DNA of 64,000 bases, taken from Hysterangium stoloniferum. Lineage: Eukaryota; Basidiomycota; Agaricomycetes; Hysterangiales; Hysterangiaceae. The notes beneath the pieces are model-generated. The model did no database searches, was not told the DNA's origin, and worked only from the letters and a program-made list of their open reading frames with translations. The position numbers were made by a program, and so were the translations under genes. This document shows positions 33,909 to 44,371 of the stretch, one piece after another; the stretch's first letter is position 1, and each line of letters opens with the position of its first letter. The stretch lies in the NCBI GenBank assembly GCA_015178975.1, contig WHVD01000043.1, positions 124,001-188,000 on the forward strand. Reading direction: 5' to 3'.

Positions 33909-34740
33909 TGTTAAGTTCCAAACAAGTCCCACAGATTCTCCGGTAATATATTCTGAACACACACTTTTTCCAGGGAAATGTCCCATGGAATCCCCGGGTA
34001 ATAAGTCTGGGGGAGTTTCTGGGGATATTAGTACAAGGGAGTGTGTCAGAATAATTACCACTGCTGAGATGGACTTGGCTTCAGCTTGTGCTGTGCCCTC
34101 ATACACTCATTCGGGTGTCCATATTTCGAGCTGACAGAATGCATACAAGGAAGATGTAGATTCCGGAGTTCCCGTGGGAGTTCCAGGAATTGAGCGTGCA
34201 GACAGACAAGAGGAGTAGGGACTGGAGCAGAGACTGGTCAGGGGTGTAACTTGTTCGAGATTCAAACTGGATTCTAAGTACCTGAATATAGGAGACTTAT
34301 ATAGACTGTGAAATGTAATAATACCAAATCCGGTATTAATGAGGGGCAGAACTATTAAATATAAAATGAAACAAGTAAATACCAAACTAGGTATTAGGGA
34401 TGGAATGGAACGGAAGTGGGGTGTGAAACATGATAGGGCATTTAACCATAACTGGAGCAGGGCTCAGTTAGAGGGCTCCGGGAGTCCAGGCAGAGTCCAG
34501 GGACTTGGTGCATGAGACAATGTCAGGTACAGACAGGTTGGATGTGCAGGCGGTCTGGCAGAGTCTGAGGACTGGTACATGAGACACAGAGGGTTAGGTG
34601 CAGACAGGTGTAATGGACGGGTCCCGGCGGAAACTCCGGTTGTGACTGTATGTTAGGTTCCATACAGAAGGTCGGGTGCATATAGGGTGGAGTCCGGGTC
34701 CTGGTGGATTGTCTGGGAGTGGGTATAGAGAGTTGGGTGC
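33909..34740 (-). mobile_element. LTR fragment, family D, nested in C2
   Basis: Minus-orientation family-D LTR starting TGTTAAGTTCC. It follows the 50533-51576 copy in inverted order but loses the terminal 50 or so bases (no TTCCTGACA end), so the right limit is approximate and no duplication can be confirmed. Confidence 0.75.
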
Positions 34741-35272
34741 AGATAGGGTGGGTTATCCAAGTGTTTGTTTAAAGATCAGTTAACTGTGCTCTTAATGTGG
34801 GCTTTTGAATAACCTAAATGGGCAGGGATTTTAGTACTAAGAATTTATATTTACTCAAGTGATTAGTAAGCCTAAAGGTTTCCAGGAAGCTGAGGAAACT
34901 TTGAGGAAACTTAGATGAATTAGCTAAGTTCAAGAGTGTTGACAAAGAGTTCAAGATTCTGCAAGTGTAGGTGCTTGCAGTTAGATTATTTCACACTAAG
35001 GCTATTATGTATTCTGTCCTTTAGTATGAAGGCTGTTGCTTCTGAGCTGGTGCTGTTGATAGTTGTAAAGTAGATTGTCATTATTCAAGATTTAGGCCTT
35101 CTTTTATACATGTAGAGAGTTCTGCTTAATAATATCAAAAAAACTAAATAGGAAATTATTAGAAGCTTCTACAAGTTTCCATAATTCTGCTATGATATTA
35201 TAGTTCTCACCTGACTCAAAGATCCGAGCCATTCAAGTCAGAAGACATGCCCAGGATGGCTGAGAGTGGAAG

Positions 35273-36110
35273 TGTTACGACCGGACAATCCCGCCGGACT
35301 CCGGGCACTAACCCGTACGCCCCCACGCGCTACAAGCACCAATCATCTGTTTATAGGATTTCCCGCCCGGACTCCGTTACATCAAGACTCGTCACGTTCG
35401 ACCTCATTAAGACACATATCAGTCACCAGACTTCCCCCGGATCCCGTCTCTGTCTATGTCCGTCTTCGTCCCATGCATCAGTCACCGGAACCCACTCAGA
35501 ATCCCGTCACCGCTCTAATCGAGCCCCGTTCCCGTTTTAGTCAAATGACCTGTCACGATTTAGGACTCCGCTCCCGCTCCGTTTCCCGTTATGGGTTATG
35601 CTTTGTCACGATTCGGACTCCGCTCCGTTCCGTTCCGTTCCTAACACCAATTTGGTGTTTACTATTCCCGTTTCATGTTTTGTTAGTTTTGTTTCACCAT
35701 TACTGGATTTGGTATGTCATTCACTCCATGGTCTATATAAACTGGCAGATGTTGTACATACAATCCAGTCAGAAAATTAGCTTAGATTCCCCCCAGTAAT
35801 CTAATAATATTTTCCGCTCTAAAACCTTACTCAATTCACATCGCTCGCACTAGTCGGAGCCCACGGGCTCCGACGCATCTATCTCTCTCAACCAACTCGA
35901 CTCACGACCCACGACCTCCGACTTACGACCCACGACCTGACTTACGACCTATGACCCACGAACCCCGCCCGGACTCCCCGGGATCCCCGTCCGTCTGTTT
36001 GAAATTGGACAACACGATCTAGCGAGGGCGCAGCCTATAAGCTGAAGCCAAGTCCTACCGGATATCCCGTGGGTTTCTCCGGAAGCCCGGCCTGTGTGTG
36101 TATCCTAACA
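35273..36110 (+). mobile_element. Solo LTR, family A, nested in C2 (youngest-looking copy)
   Basis: TGTTACGACCGG to TATCCTAACA, 838 bases, flanked by GGAAG at 35268-35272 and 36111-36115; C1 has the uninterrupted site GGAAGCAAA at about 31777. It keeps more CpG dinucleotides than any other family-A LTR here, so it is probably the most recent. Confidence 0.96.
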
Positions 36111-36498
36111 GGAAGCAAAACAGGCTGGGTGGCTGAAATGGAAGTAAACCCAGCTGGGTGGCTGTGAAAATTGTACACGATGGCTTGTGAACATGTCGTC
36201 ACATCATCATCATGTAATGTCACATGATCGAGCAATAATAATGTGCATATATGCTATAATATAAATAATAAAAACCTGGTCATTTAAAAATAGATAAACC
36301 GGCTTATTATGGATATATTTTGACTACTCTAGGCTTGGATTATGTAATGTGATGTCATTCAAAGCCTTGAGCATGTGAAGTTAAAAGGAAATAGCTCACT
36401 TCTTGAAATAATAAATAAGATAAAATAAAATGAATAAAATAGAAATAAATCCTAGAAAATTAAGGGAAACTTTGTGAAAATAGACTGGATACATCACA

Positions 36499-36804
36499 GT
36501 ATTTCATGTCTCTATGCTAGAACCATGTACTCCTAACACTATCCTGGACTGCATGCAATCTCCACCCCCTCTAGTCATTATTGACAGAGAACCCAAGTTT
36601 GAAATCTCTCAAATTTTAGACTCAAAAATAGATAAGTGTCAATGCACTTGTAAACTGCTTTATTTGGTCAAGTGGGCAGGTTATGAAGGCACAGACGAAG
36701 AGACATCTTGGATTTTGGCCATGGAACTCAGGAATGCCACGGAGATTGTCACTGACTTTCACATGGCTTACCCACTCAAACCCAGACCACTATCCACTCT
36801 CTAG
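36499..36804 (+). pseudogene. Gypsy-A2 chromodomain (end of pol)
   Basis: An intact frame from 'MLEPC' (36514) to the stop at 36802 with the chromodomain core 'LLYLVKWAGYEGTDEETSWI' (about 36655-36714). Same length and end ('PLKPRPLS') as in A1. The rest of pol is interrupted, so it cannot be expressed as a unit. Confidence 0.9.
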
Positions 36805-36978
36805 CCACATTCCATGGACCCCATGTATATGTTGGATTCACTTCATTTTTCCTTGTCACCCTATGTCTCTCTTTGCTTTTACAGGTTTCTGACATGTCTG
36901 TTAAGTCCTAGCAGACCTTCCCACAGACTTTTCACACTTTTATTTGAAAATTAAAAAAAAAAAAATTTTCTTTTCAAT

Positions 36979-38392
36979 CTACATTAATGGGGCTATGTTT
37001 TTGCCCAACTTTGTTAAATTCTTTTTAAGGTTCCACCAGCTCCTTGGCCACCCCATCCTCATCCCCAGGTTCCTCAGAACTCCCACCCTGAGACTCTTTG
37101 TACACATACACCCCATACTCCACCAAGAATCCTTGGAACTTGTTAAGTGCCGTGTCGGGAACTTATTCCGGAACTATCGGGAAGTCACCGGGAAGTCGGA
37201 AACTCGTCGATAGGGTCAGGACGTCGGCTTCAGCTTATGTGCTGCGCCTCTACGCAAACGCTCAGTGTCCTTAATTTCGGAAGTGAACTAACGACGGAAG
37301 ATATGGATATTCAGAGTTCTGAAGAGTTCCGAATATCGAGCGTACAGAAAGACGGGAGGAGGAATAAGAAACTAAGTCGATATCAGATCTAAAGTAAAGT
37401 ACAAATTCGCGGAAACTAATATAAGTCTACTCGTTATTGTACTACAAACTGAGACCATAATAAGACGGAAACGGAAGTGTTCTTAAAACGGAAATACAAT
37501 AAGACATATTAGGAAGACAATATTCCAAGACGGGAATACAACAACAAACGAGTGAATACTTGTCAACGGACAAATTACCAAATGCGGAACAAACGAAGAA
37601 CGCGGATGATACGGTAACTATGATGTTCCGTAGTCGGAGGTCAAAGTCGGAAGTCGGGGATCGGAAGTCGGGAATGGAGAGACCGGAAGTCGGATATTGA
37701 AACATCCGGGAACGGGTCGTAACAGAACTCCACACAGAGTCCCTGGAGACTTTCCACCATGGTCCTTTGCACCCAGTTGCTCTCTTCAAGCAACTGGTTC
37801 TGGGCACCCCGCTTTGAGGTGCACACATGGTGAGCAGCCTGGGCCCTGCCCGGACTTCCAGTAACACTCTCTGTTGCAGTCATTAAACCCAGTGCACCAC
37901 GGGTTGTTCTTTGACTCTAGATGCACTGGACCCATTTTCTTTGACTTCTGTTGTTTGGTCAGTCTCAGACATTCTCATGGACCTGCCACTTACCTTTTGA
38001 GGGCTCTCAGCCTCCCCCTCAGACTCAGACTCTTCTTCTACTGCCTTGTGCTAGAAAATAATAGTCAGTGAAGTCAGAAAAAAGAAAAAGAAGTTAACTT
38101 ACCTTGCCCACAGCCTTCTCTGTGGCTGCCCTGGCACACTCCACAGTAACCCATGCCTCCTCTTTTTTTTTCTTCCTTTCCTCAGCCTCTTTTCAGCAAC
38201 CAATCCCACCTGGTAATCTCGCTCAAGCTCCTCCTCCTTCTCTCTTGCCCTTTTCCCCTCCTCCTCTCGTCACCACTGCTGTTCTTCACACTGCTCAAGT
38301 ATTTGAGCAGCAGTGAGAGGGGCCCGGTAACTGGCCCCTGTGGATGGCCTAGCCATTGCATTTGGTTTTCAAGGTGTGGGTTTTGGACCCAT
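36979..38392 (-). pseudogene. Antisense accessory gene of Gypsy-A2, split by solo LTR-B
   Basis: Exon 1 (38392-38103) begins MGPKPTP and keeps the 'GASYRAPLTAAQIL' and charged helix parts but has stops and an indel. Introns 38102-38051 (52 b) and 37993-37948 (46 b) match those of A1 in position and phase. Exon 2 (38050-37994) is again 57 bases, with ESESEGEAE. Exon 3 shows the cysteine cluster (C ... ECYWKSGQGPGC ... C) and 'QLLEESNWVQ'. It is interrupted by LTR-B (37141-37724), then resumes with the tail 'FLVEYGVYVY ... GSSEE ... DEDGV ... ELVE', a TAA at 37025 and the ancestral end near 36979. A segment between the cysteine cluster and 'NQLLEE' is shorter than in A3. Confidence 0.78.
37141..37724 (-). 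mobile_element. Solo LTR, family B, inside the A2 accessory gene
   Basis: 584-base minus-orientation copy of the 2117-2660 LTR, TGTTAAGTGCC to GGGTCGTAACA, flanked by GAACT at 37136-37140 and 37725-37729. It keeps many CpG sites, suggesting a young insertion. Confidence 0.95.
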
Positions 38393-38444
38393 AGAGAGTA
38401 GAGGATGGGGGTATAAAAGAAGAAGAAATTTTATTATTTCTAAT

Positions 38445-38456
38445 TTTTATATAGGC
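38445..38456 (-). promoter_or_regulatory. TATA box of the antisense accessory gene (A2)
   Basis: Minus-strand TATATAAAAATT about 55-60 bases before the ATG at 38392, followed by the pyrimidine-rich leader, as in the other two copies. Confidence 0.55.
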
Positions 38457-38590
38457 TCATCACATTTGAACCTTACCTTCCAGATCACATGACCTTTTGA
38501 CACATACCTGTAGCTGACATGACTCTTTGACACATATGTGTGACCAATGAACTTTATCAAGTTCTAGAGCCACTATGGGACTTTGGCATA

Positions 38591-38602
38591 AAGGGAGGGT
38601 GC
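38591..38602 (+). promoter_or_regulatory. Polypurine tract of Gypsy-A2
   Basis: AAGGGAGGGTGC directly before the LTR, as in A1. Confidence 0.8.
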
Positions 38603-39463
38603 TGTTAGAACCAGAAAACCCACCAAGCTCTGGACGCCATCCTACATGCACCCAACTCTCTATACCAGGTTACAGTTAACCAGAACACCTGCTGGGCTCT
38701 GGCCCCTGCCTTATATGCACCCGACTCTATATGGGACCCAAAGTACAGTCACAACTGGAGTGCCCACCAGGACCCGTGCACATTAAACCTGTCTATGCCC
38801 GACCCTCTGTGTCTCATGCACCAATCGTTGGACCCCACCGGGATCTGTGCATGTCCACCTGTCTATCTCCAACTTTGTCTCATGTATCAGTCACCAGACT
38901 CTGCCCAGACAACCTGTAAGCTCTCTAACTGAGCTCCATTCCCATTATGGTCAAATGACCTATCATGTTTTGGACCCCACTCCCATTCCATTCCATCCCT
39001 AACACCTAGTTTGGTGTTTACTACGCTCATTTCATGATTACCTGTTTTGTCTTTCAGTATTACCAGATTTGGTATTGCATACATTCCACAGTCTATATAA
39101 TCTAGCTAATGTTATACATACAATCTGGTCAGAAAATCAACTTAGTTTCCCCCCAGTAACTTAGCATATATCCTACTCTATCCCCACCTCTCATCTTTGA
39201 AACACAATGCTATCAACCTCGTCAGAGCCTGCGGGCTTTCTGACTGGTCTTTCAATCTATCAACTCTCCAACCTCCTGACTTATCAACTGTCCAACAACT
39301 CGACTGATCGATCACCCAGACTCCCTGGGTTTCCTGTCTGCCTGTCTGAAATTGGACACCATGATCTCATGAGGGCACAGCCTATAAGCTGAAGCCAAGT
39401 CCTACCAGATTATCTGTGGGTTTCTCCGGAAACCCTCCACTAAGCTCCACACACCACTTAACA
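38603..39463 (+). repeat. 3' LTR of Gypsy-A2 (family A)
   Basis: TGTTAGAACC to ACTTAACA, 861 bases, with the palindrome region at about 39000-39019 (one mismatch) and the conserved GCTGAAGCC block near 39385. Confidence 0.9.
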
Positions 39464-40085
39464 CTGGTCCAAACACAGTACCCTGTCCACAATGATGACA
39501 ATTGATACATACCTCTGATATATGTATCTCCCATTTCTCAATCAAATTGGACACCTACATATGTACATATTTCAACTGACTCACATCCATTCTGGCTGGA
39601 CAGTGGCACTTCTGTACATGTTTCCCCCTGATCATACCAATTTCATGACCTTGAAAGGCTGCTACTCCCCACTCAGTCAAAGGAGTTGGTGGCTCATCTA
39701 TTTGGGCAACAGGTATTGGGGATATTTATAAAACTTTGCATAGGCTGGGGGACATACTTGATTTTACAGAATGTTCTCTATATCCCAGATACTGTGGTAT
39801 GATTGATTTCAATTTGTTGCCTTACAAAGGATTTGAATGTTATTGCACATTTTGACAATACCTCCTGTTGGCTTAGTACCAAATTATCTGGTGCAACTAT
39901 TGCTCAGGGCAACCTACTTCCACAGGACAGCCTCTATTGCTTGAATATCTATTCAGCCCAGGCTGAACATGTTCTCATAACACAGCACACACCCACACTA
40001 GCAACTTGGCATCACCATATCAGAAATCTATTCATGACAAGTTCAATAGTGGCCTTCTTAAAGGTGTGGTGTTAACGTCTTCCAC
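39464..40085 (+). pseudogene. Copia-2 pol, protease to GAG-pre-integrase region
   Basis: A decayed Copia pol resumes after Gypsy-A2. The clearest part is the pre-integrase motif 'TPTLATWHHHIRN' (about 39985-40025; canonical LATWHRRLGH), followed by 'SGLLKGVVL' in another frame. Upstream, 'HTNFMTL' and surrounding residues fit the protease-to-pre-integrase segment. Multiple stops. Confidence 0.7.
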
Positions 40086-41040
40086 AGAGGTTGTCTGTAA
40101 TCATTACAATATCAGATGTTTACTAATAAAAGCAATATTGCTACAAAACTTCATCTATTCTGAGACTGCGATATTGTTAACCACCAACCTTGAGAAATAA
40201 TTCTCCATGTTACATCCTAAACAATTCAGAGTCAATTAATAGAACCTATTGTATATAGTTTTCCAAGTTATGTAAATACTTGCTAATACTTTTGTTGGTA
40301 ATTTATTTTTTAAAAGCTAAACTGTAGTTATTTCTCAGTAAAACATGTGAGATATCATTGGAGATTTTTCATCCCATGGCTTTCTTTATTATGTGAAGCC
40401 ACCTATATATTCCGGGTATTTTGAATCAAGTGGAAATCTGTTCAGATTGACAGACACATTCCAATGTAATACATATGTATTCAGAGATGTCAATGACATA
40501 CACTGTTAGAATATGAGTATATACAATTAGCTATGACCTCATATCTCGTTTTGTGTCTGTATAGATTCAACTGGTTCACATCATGTGATAGTTATTATTA
40601 GATAGTTCCTGAGCAGATAGTCCTATAGACTGGTGCACAGACCATATAGTACAGTATATAGTTAGTCCAGTTGAGGAGTAGAAACCTCCACTGGAAGCCC
40701 AGCTATATCACCGGTTTATTCTACACCACTCTATCTAAGTTACTTAGTACCTACATAGAGAGTCTCATACTGTGGTTCCCCGGCTTGCAGTTTACTCTAA
40801 CATACACATGTATGAAATGGACTATTTGAAAGGATATGATTTTTAAAAGTCTTGATGTTTCAATCTACTAAACTCTTTCATAATCTATTCAGTCCTGAAG
40901 GATGCTTTGTTTCATAATATACAAATAAGTTTTAAACATTCCCAAAGTTTGAAAACCCAAATTATGTTTGAATCACATCCCAGATGTTTTAATGACCTTT
41001 AAAGTATATTAAAATTTGATATAGTTTATAGTTTTCAGAT
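40086..41040. other. AT-rich insertion in Copia-2 carrying a solo LTR
   Basis: Separates the pre-integrase and integrase parts of Copia-2. Apart from the solo LTR-G (40504-40802) I recognise nothing. The ends are approximate because no duplication was found. Confidence 0.45.
40504..40802. mobile_element. Short solo LTR, family G (Copia-like length)
   Basis: 299 bases, TGTTAGAATATGAG to TTACTCTAACA, flanked by TACAC at 40499-40503 and 40803-40807. Short length and the 7-base inverted tips (TGTTAGA/TCTAACA) are typical of Ty1/Copia LTRs. The tips are symmetrical, so orientation is not assigned. Confidence 0.9.
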
Positions 41041-43873
41041 ATCCTCCCATACTTCATTCTAAATATGACTCCTGTATTCTTGCAAAACAGAGTAAAACAC
41101 CTGTTCCAAAGAAACAGGAGGAGGGAGTGGGTCATAAAACAACCAGGAAGCTGGACAAAGTGTGGGTAGACTTATCAGGGCTGAATCATGTCACTTCATG
41201 TAGTAAATTCAACTATGCTATGAATATTGTAGATGACTACTCTAGTTTCACTTGGACAATCCTACTTAAACTGAAAAGCAATGCCTTACCCAGCTTCAAA
41301 CTTGGGAATGTGCTCAAGAAGTTGAAACCAATTAAAAGTTGGAGTATATAGAATGGACAATGGCAAGCTCAAAAGCCATGACATGGCAAATTGGTTAGCC
41401 TCGTGAGGGACAGACCACCAATATACTGCTCCATACACATCAGTGCATATTGGGCATGTGGAGCAATTACACCACACCTGAATGGCAAGAGCAAGAACCA
41501 TGTGTATCTATGCAGGTTTGCCTGTGTATATATGGGACAAATTTTACCTTACTGCCACTCACCTACATGTTAAAAACCACTAAATCTCTTAAAGACAAAA
41601 CACCTTGGGAACTGTGGTATGCCCATATCCCAGATTAATCTTATATGCATGAAATTGGATGTAAGGCTTTTGTCTTGATTCAGAACAGGACAAATTCTAA
41701 ACTTTACAAACAGTCGATCAAATGTATTCTTGTTGGCTATGATGGTAGCTTGAAAACATACAGATGCTATGACCTGAAAACAAGGCAAATTTAAAGTTCT
41801 TATCATGTTCAATTTCTGGAGAGCCACAATGGATATCCACATATTCCTATGATGAAGCCTAGTGTTGAACCAAATGACAGCCCTACTATGTCACTTGAGC
41901 CCACCTCCTCTAATATATATTCTCCCTTTCTGCCAACTGAGCTTCCTGCTGATTCCTCTCCAATATTACCACACCTTGAACCACCAGCAATCCCAGTTCC
42001 TATCAATGATCCACCTCCTTCATGTTCAAATTGTGCTACTGCTGGACAACCAGTTTTGACAGTAAGACTTGAACAAGCCATTCAGGCATCCAAAGACAGT
42101 GATGAGAGGTTATGATTGCAAAAACAGGAACATTTGTGCATGATTAATGAATTACACAACACTATCTTGGACCCCCCTGTGTCAATTGTGAATCATAATG
42201 AATTGCAACAGGATCTTTTATCAATACAATTTGCATTGGACTTACCAAACTTAGATCTTAACTTGGAAACCATCTCCAATACCATTTGGGTTGACCCATT
42301 AACATGCAACAATGAGCCACAGACATGGGCAGAAGCTCTCCAATCAGGTGATGCCCTATGATGGTGAGCTGGAGTCCAAGATGAGCTGAACTCCCTCAAG
42401 GCTATGGAGGTCTACAAACTTGTTCCTCATGCTGAAGTCTCTCAGGGATGTAAAATATACAAGGGGTGGCCTGTTTTTCAAATAAAAAGAGAAAAATCTG
42501 GTAAGGTGGTCCAGTGGAAGGTATGACTAGTTTTCAAAGGTTTTGAACAAGTTTATGGCAAGGATTACCATAAAACAACCTCTCCTACTGCATGAATGGA
42601 ATCTTGGTGTGTTTTGCTCCATATTGCTTCCACTCTTGGTTGGGATGTGCAACAAATCAATATTAAAATTGCTTTCCTTTATGGATTGCTCCCTGAGGAT
42701 GAAATATAATTTATAGAACAGCTGGAGGGATATATGTATAGAACCTGGTAAGGAGGATTATGTTTGGACATTACTCCAAGGTCTATATGGGATGAAACAG
42801 AGTGGTCAAATCTTGAATAAAACCATGAGTGAACAGATGTTGGCTTGGGGTTTTACCAGACTAATGTTGGACTCTTGCATGTACAACAGATGCAGTCCCA
42901 CTGGCACCATTATTGCTGCCATGCATGTCAATGATATCCTTTCCATTGCTAGCACAACTATGGAAAATGAAGTCTTCAAGCAGGAGATGCATAGTGTGTG
43001 GACTATTTCCAACCTTGGTACTGCCCATTTCATTGTGGGAATTGCTGTTGAATGGGATTGGCCTAATAAATCTGTTTCTCTGGGCAAACTATGGCATCTA
43101 CTGTCTCTACTCCCTTGGATCACAGTCTCAAACTCTGTCATTTTGATTGCATGTCATTATCCAAAATTGAACTTACCACTTACATAAGCTACCCTATCAT
43201 TCTTTGGTTGGGTGCTTACTTTACCTGGCTATTTCTACTCATCCTGACATCTCTCATGCTGTTCAACAACTGTCACAATTTATTGATAGCTATTTGACTC
43301 TACACTGGGCTGCAGCAATTCAGGTCATTTGTTATTTAAAAGGAACTAGGAACCTCAAGTTGCACCTAGGTTGCTCTAGCAGTCTCAATCTCACTGGTTA
43401 TACTGATTCTGATTGGGCTGATTGCCTTGATACTTGCCCCAGTATTAGCAGTTTTGCTTTTGCTTTAGGATCTGGTATTATCTCATGGGATACCGAAAGC
43501 AGAAAACTGTTGTGGCTTCATCTTGTGAGGCTGAAGTATGTAGCCACCTTCAAGGCTGTCAAGGAGGGCACCTGGCTCCATGCCTTACTCATAGGCATTT
43601 GTTTCCCTTGTATGACTTCAACAACTGTTTTTTTTGTGATAAGAATGTGGCCATAAATTTATCTGAGGACCCCTTACTCCACTCACATGTCAAATGTGTC
43701 AATATTAAGTACTACTTCCACTGTGAACATAGAGGATAACCTTGCTGAACATTTTTACCAAACCCCTTGAACCATCAATATTCATATACACCTTCATGTA
43801 TTCTTGGGGATATGCTAAGTGGACCCTTCCATGTGTGAGGAGGAGTGAGATTGATGTTGTCCATGCTGAGGAG
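41041..43873 (+). pseudogene. Copia-2 pol: integrase, RT, RNase H
   Basis: Integrase: 'YDSCILAKQSKTPVPK' zinc-finger tail (about 41060-41110), then 'KVWVDLSGLNHVTS' (about 41157) and 'YAMNIVDDYSSFTW' with a catalytic Asp. A proline-rich linker is at 41849-42115. RT: 'ELNSLKAMEVYKLVP' (about 42385), 'DYHKTTSPTA' and 'INIKIAFLYGLLPED' (about 42655-42710), 'LDSCMYN'. RNase H: 'LTGYTDSDWADCLDT' (about 43395-43435; canonical GYSDADWAGD), 'SRKLLWLH' and 'AINLSEDPLLHSHVK'. Many stops and frameshifts. This is a normal Copia order (integrase before RT). Confidence 0.88.
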
Positions 43874-44183
43874 TGTTGGAATTTGGGCATTGTGGACAAC
43901 ACTAAACTCCGAGACAATGTGATCAAGTGGTGCAGCTATTTTTAGCTACACAATGGGACTGCAATCCCCTTATGCCACTCCTATTGTTCATGCCATCCAT
44001 ATTGTCCCCTTGCCATATATAAACTACCTTCTCTATTATACTAGACCTCAGTCCATTATAAGCTACTGTTATATGAGAATGAGGTGAGCAATTATTTAAT
44101 ACTGGTACTTACAGTGATATAGTCAATTATATGCTACTGTTATATGAGATTGAGCTATAATATTTAGGTGTTACTTTTTAACA
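43874..44183 (+). repeat. 3' LTR of Copia-2
   Basis: TGTTGGAATTTGG to TTTTTAACA, 310 bases; homologous to the 5' LTR at 25009-26308. Confidence 0.92.
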
Positions 44184-44371
44184 TTCAGTGATGGAGGAAG
44201 TAGGGTGCCCACAGCCATGACCTTCACTTCTGTGGAATGATAATGTATTAGTCAACTTACCATCTTCGTGTTGAGTGAGATATTATATTTGTAATAGAAA
44301 GGGCTAAAACTAAGGGTGTGCCAATTAAAGTGGTGCACAAGGTATATTTCACCAGGAAACTGTACATGTAA
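44184..44371 (+). pseudogene. Copia-1 pol, segment 3 (end of RNase H)
   Basis: After the TTCAG duplication the Copia-1 frame resumes: 'MEEVGCPQP-PSLLWNDN' (canonical LxELGxPQPxPxxLxxDN), then in another frame 'ERAKTKGVPIKVVH' to a TAA near 44371. This is the expected C-terminal part of Copia pol, 19 kb from segment 2. The 3' LTR of Copia-1 was not found. Confidence 0.82.

Larger units (their letters stand above)
33549..36498 (+). mobile_element. Solo LTR-like element, family C, copy C2
   Basis: Starts TGTAATGGATTC, ends GATACATCACA, flanked by GTATT at 33544-33548 and 36499-36503, splitting the 'HPVFHVSML' region of Gypsy-A pol. Contains an LTR-D fragment (33909-34740) and a solo LTR-A (35273-36110). 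Confidence 0.88.
30795..39463 (+). mobile_element. Gypsy-A2: 3' half of a second Gypsy-A copy, with nested LTRs
   Basis: Pieces at 30795-30889, 33014-33548 and 36499-39463 line up in order with Gypsy-A1 from integrase to 3' LTR. The breaks are a family-C LTR (30890-33013, TSD CTACA), another family-C LTR (33549-36498, TSD GTATT) and a family-B solo LTR (37141-37724, TSD GAACT). The left part of the element is gone. Confidence 0.93.
25009..44183 (+). mobile_element. Copia-2: Ty1/Copia element expanded to 19 kb by nested insertions
   Basis: The two LTRs (25009-26308, net about 350 bases, and 43874-44183, 310 bases) are homologous and in the same orientation. The 5-base duplication TTCAG flanks the pair (25004-25008 and 44184-44188), and the Copia-1 protein frame ('KQTF-MYSV' to 'MEEVGCPQP') reads across. 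Inside are the gag start (26390-26505), then Gypsy-F2, Gypsy-A2 with its nested LTRs, then the Copia-2 pol (39464-43873). The part between 26505 and 39464 is not Copia sequence, and much of gag and protease is missing, so a deletion accompanied the nesting. Confidence 0.88.

Noticed and set aside
35266-35799. 177-codon plus frame starting at the LTR-A boundary
   Set aside because: It begins in the flank and continues through the U3 region of a solo LTR; the same region in other copies has stops in this frame.
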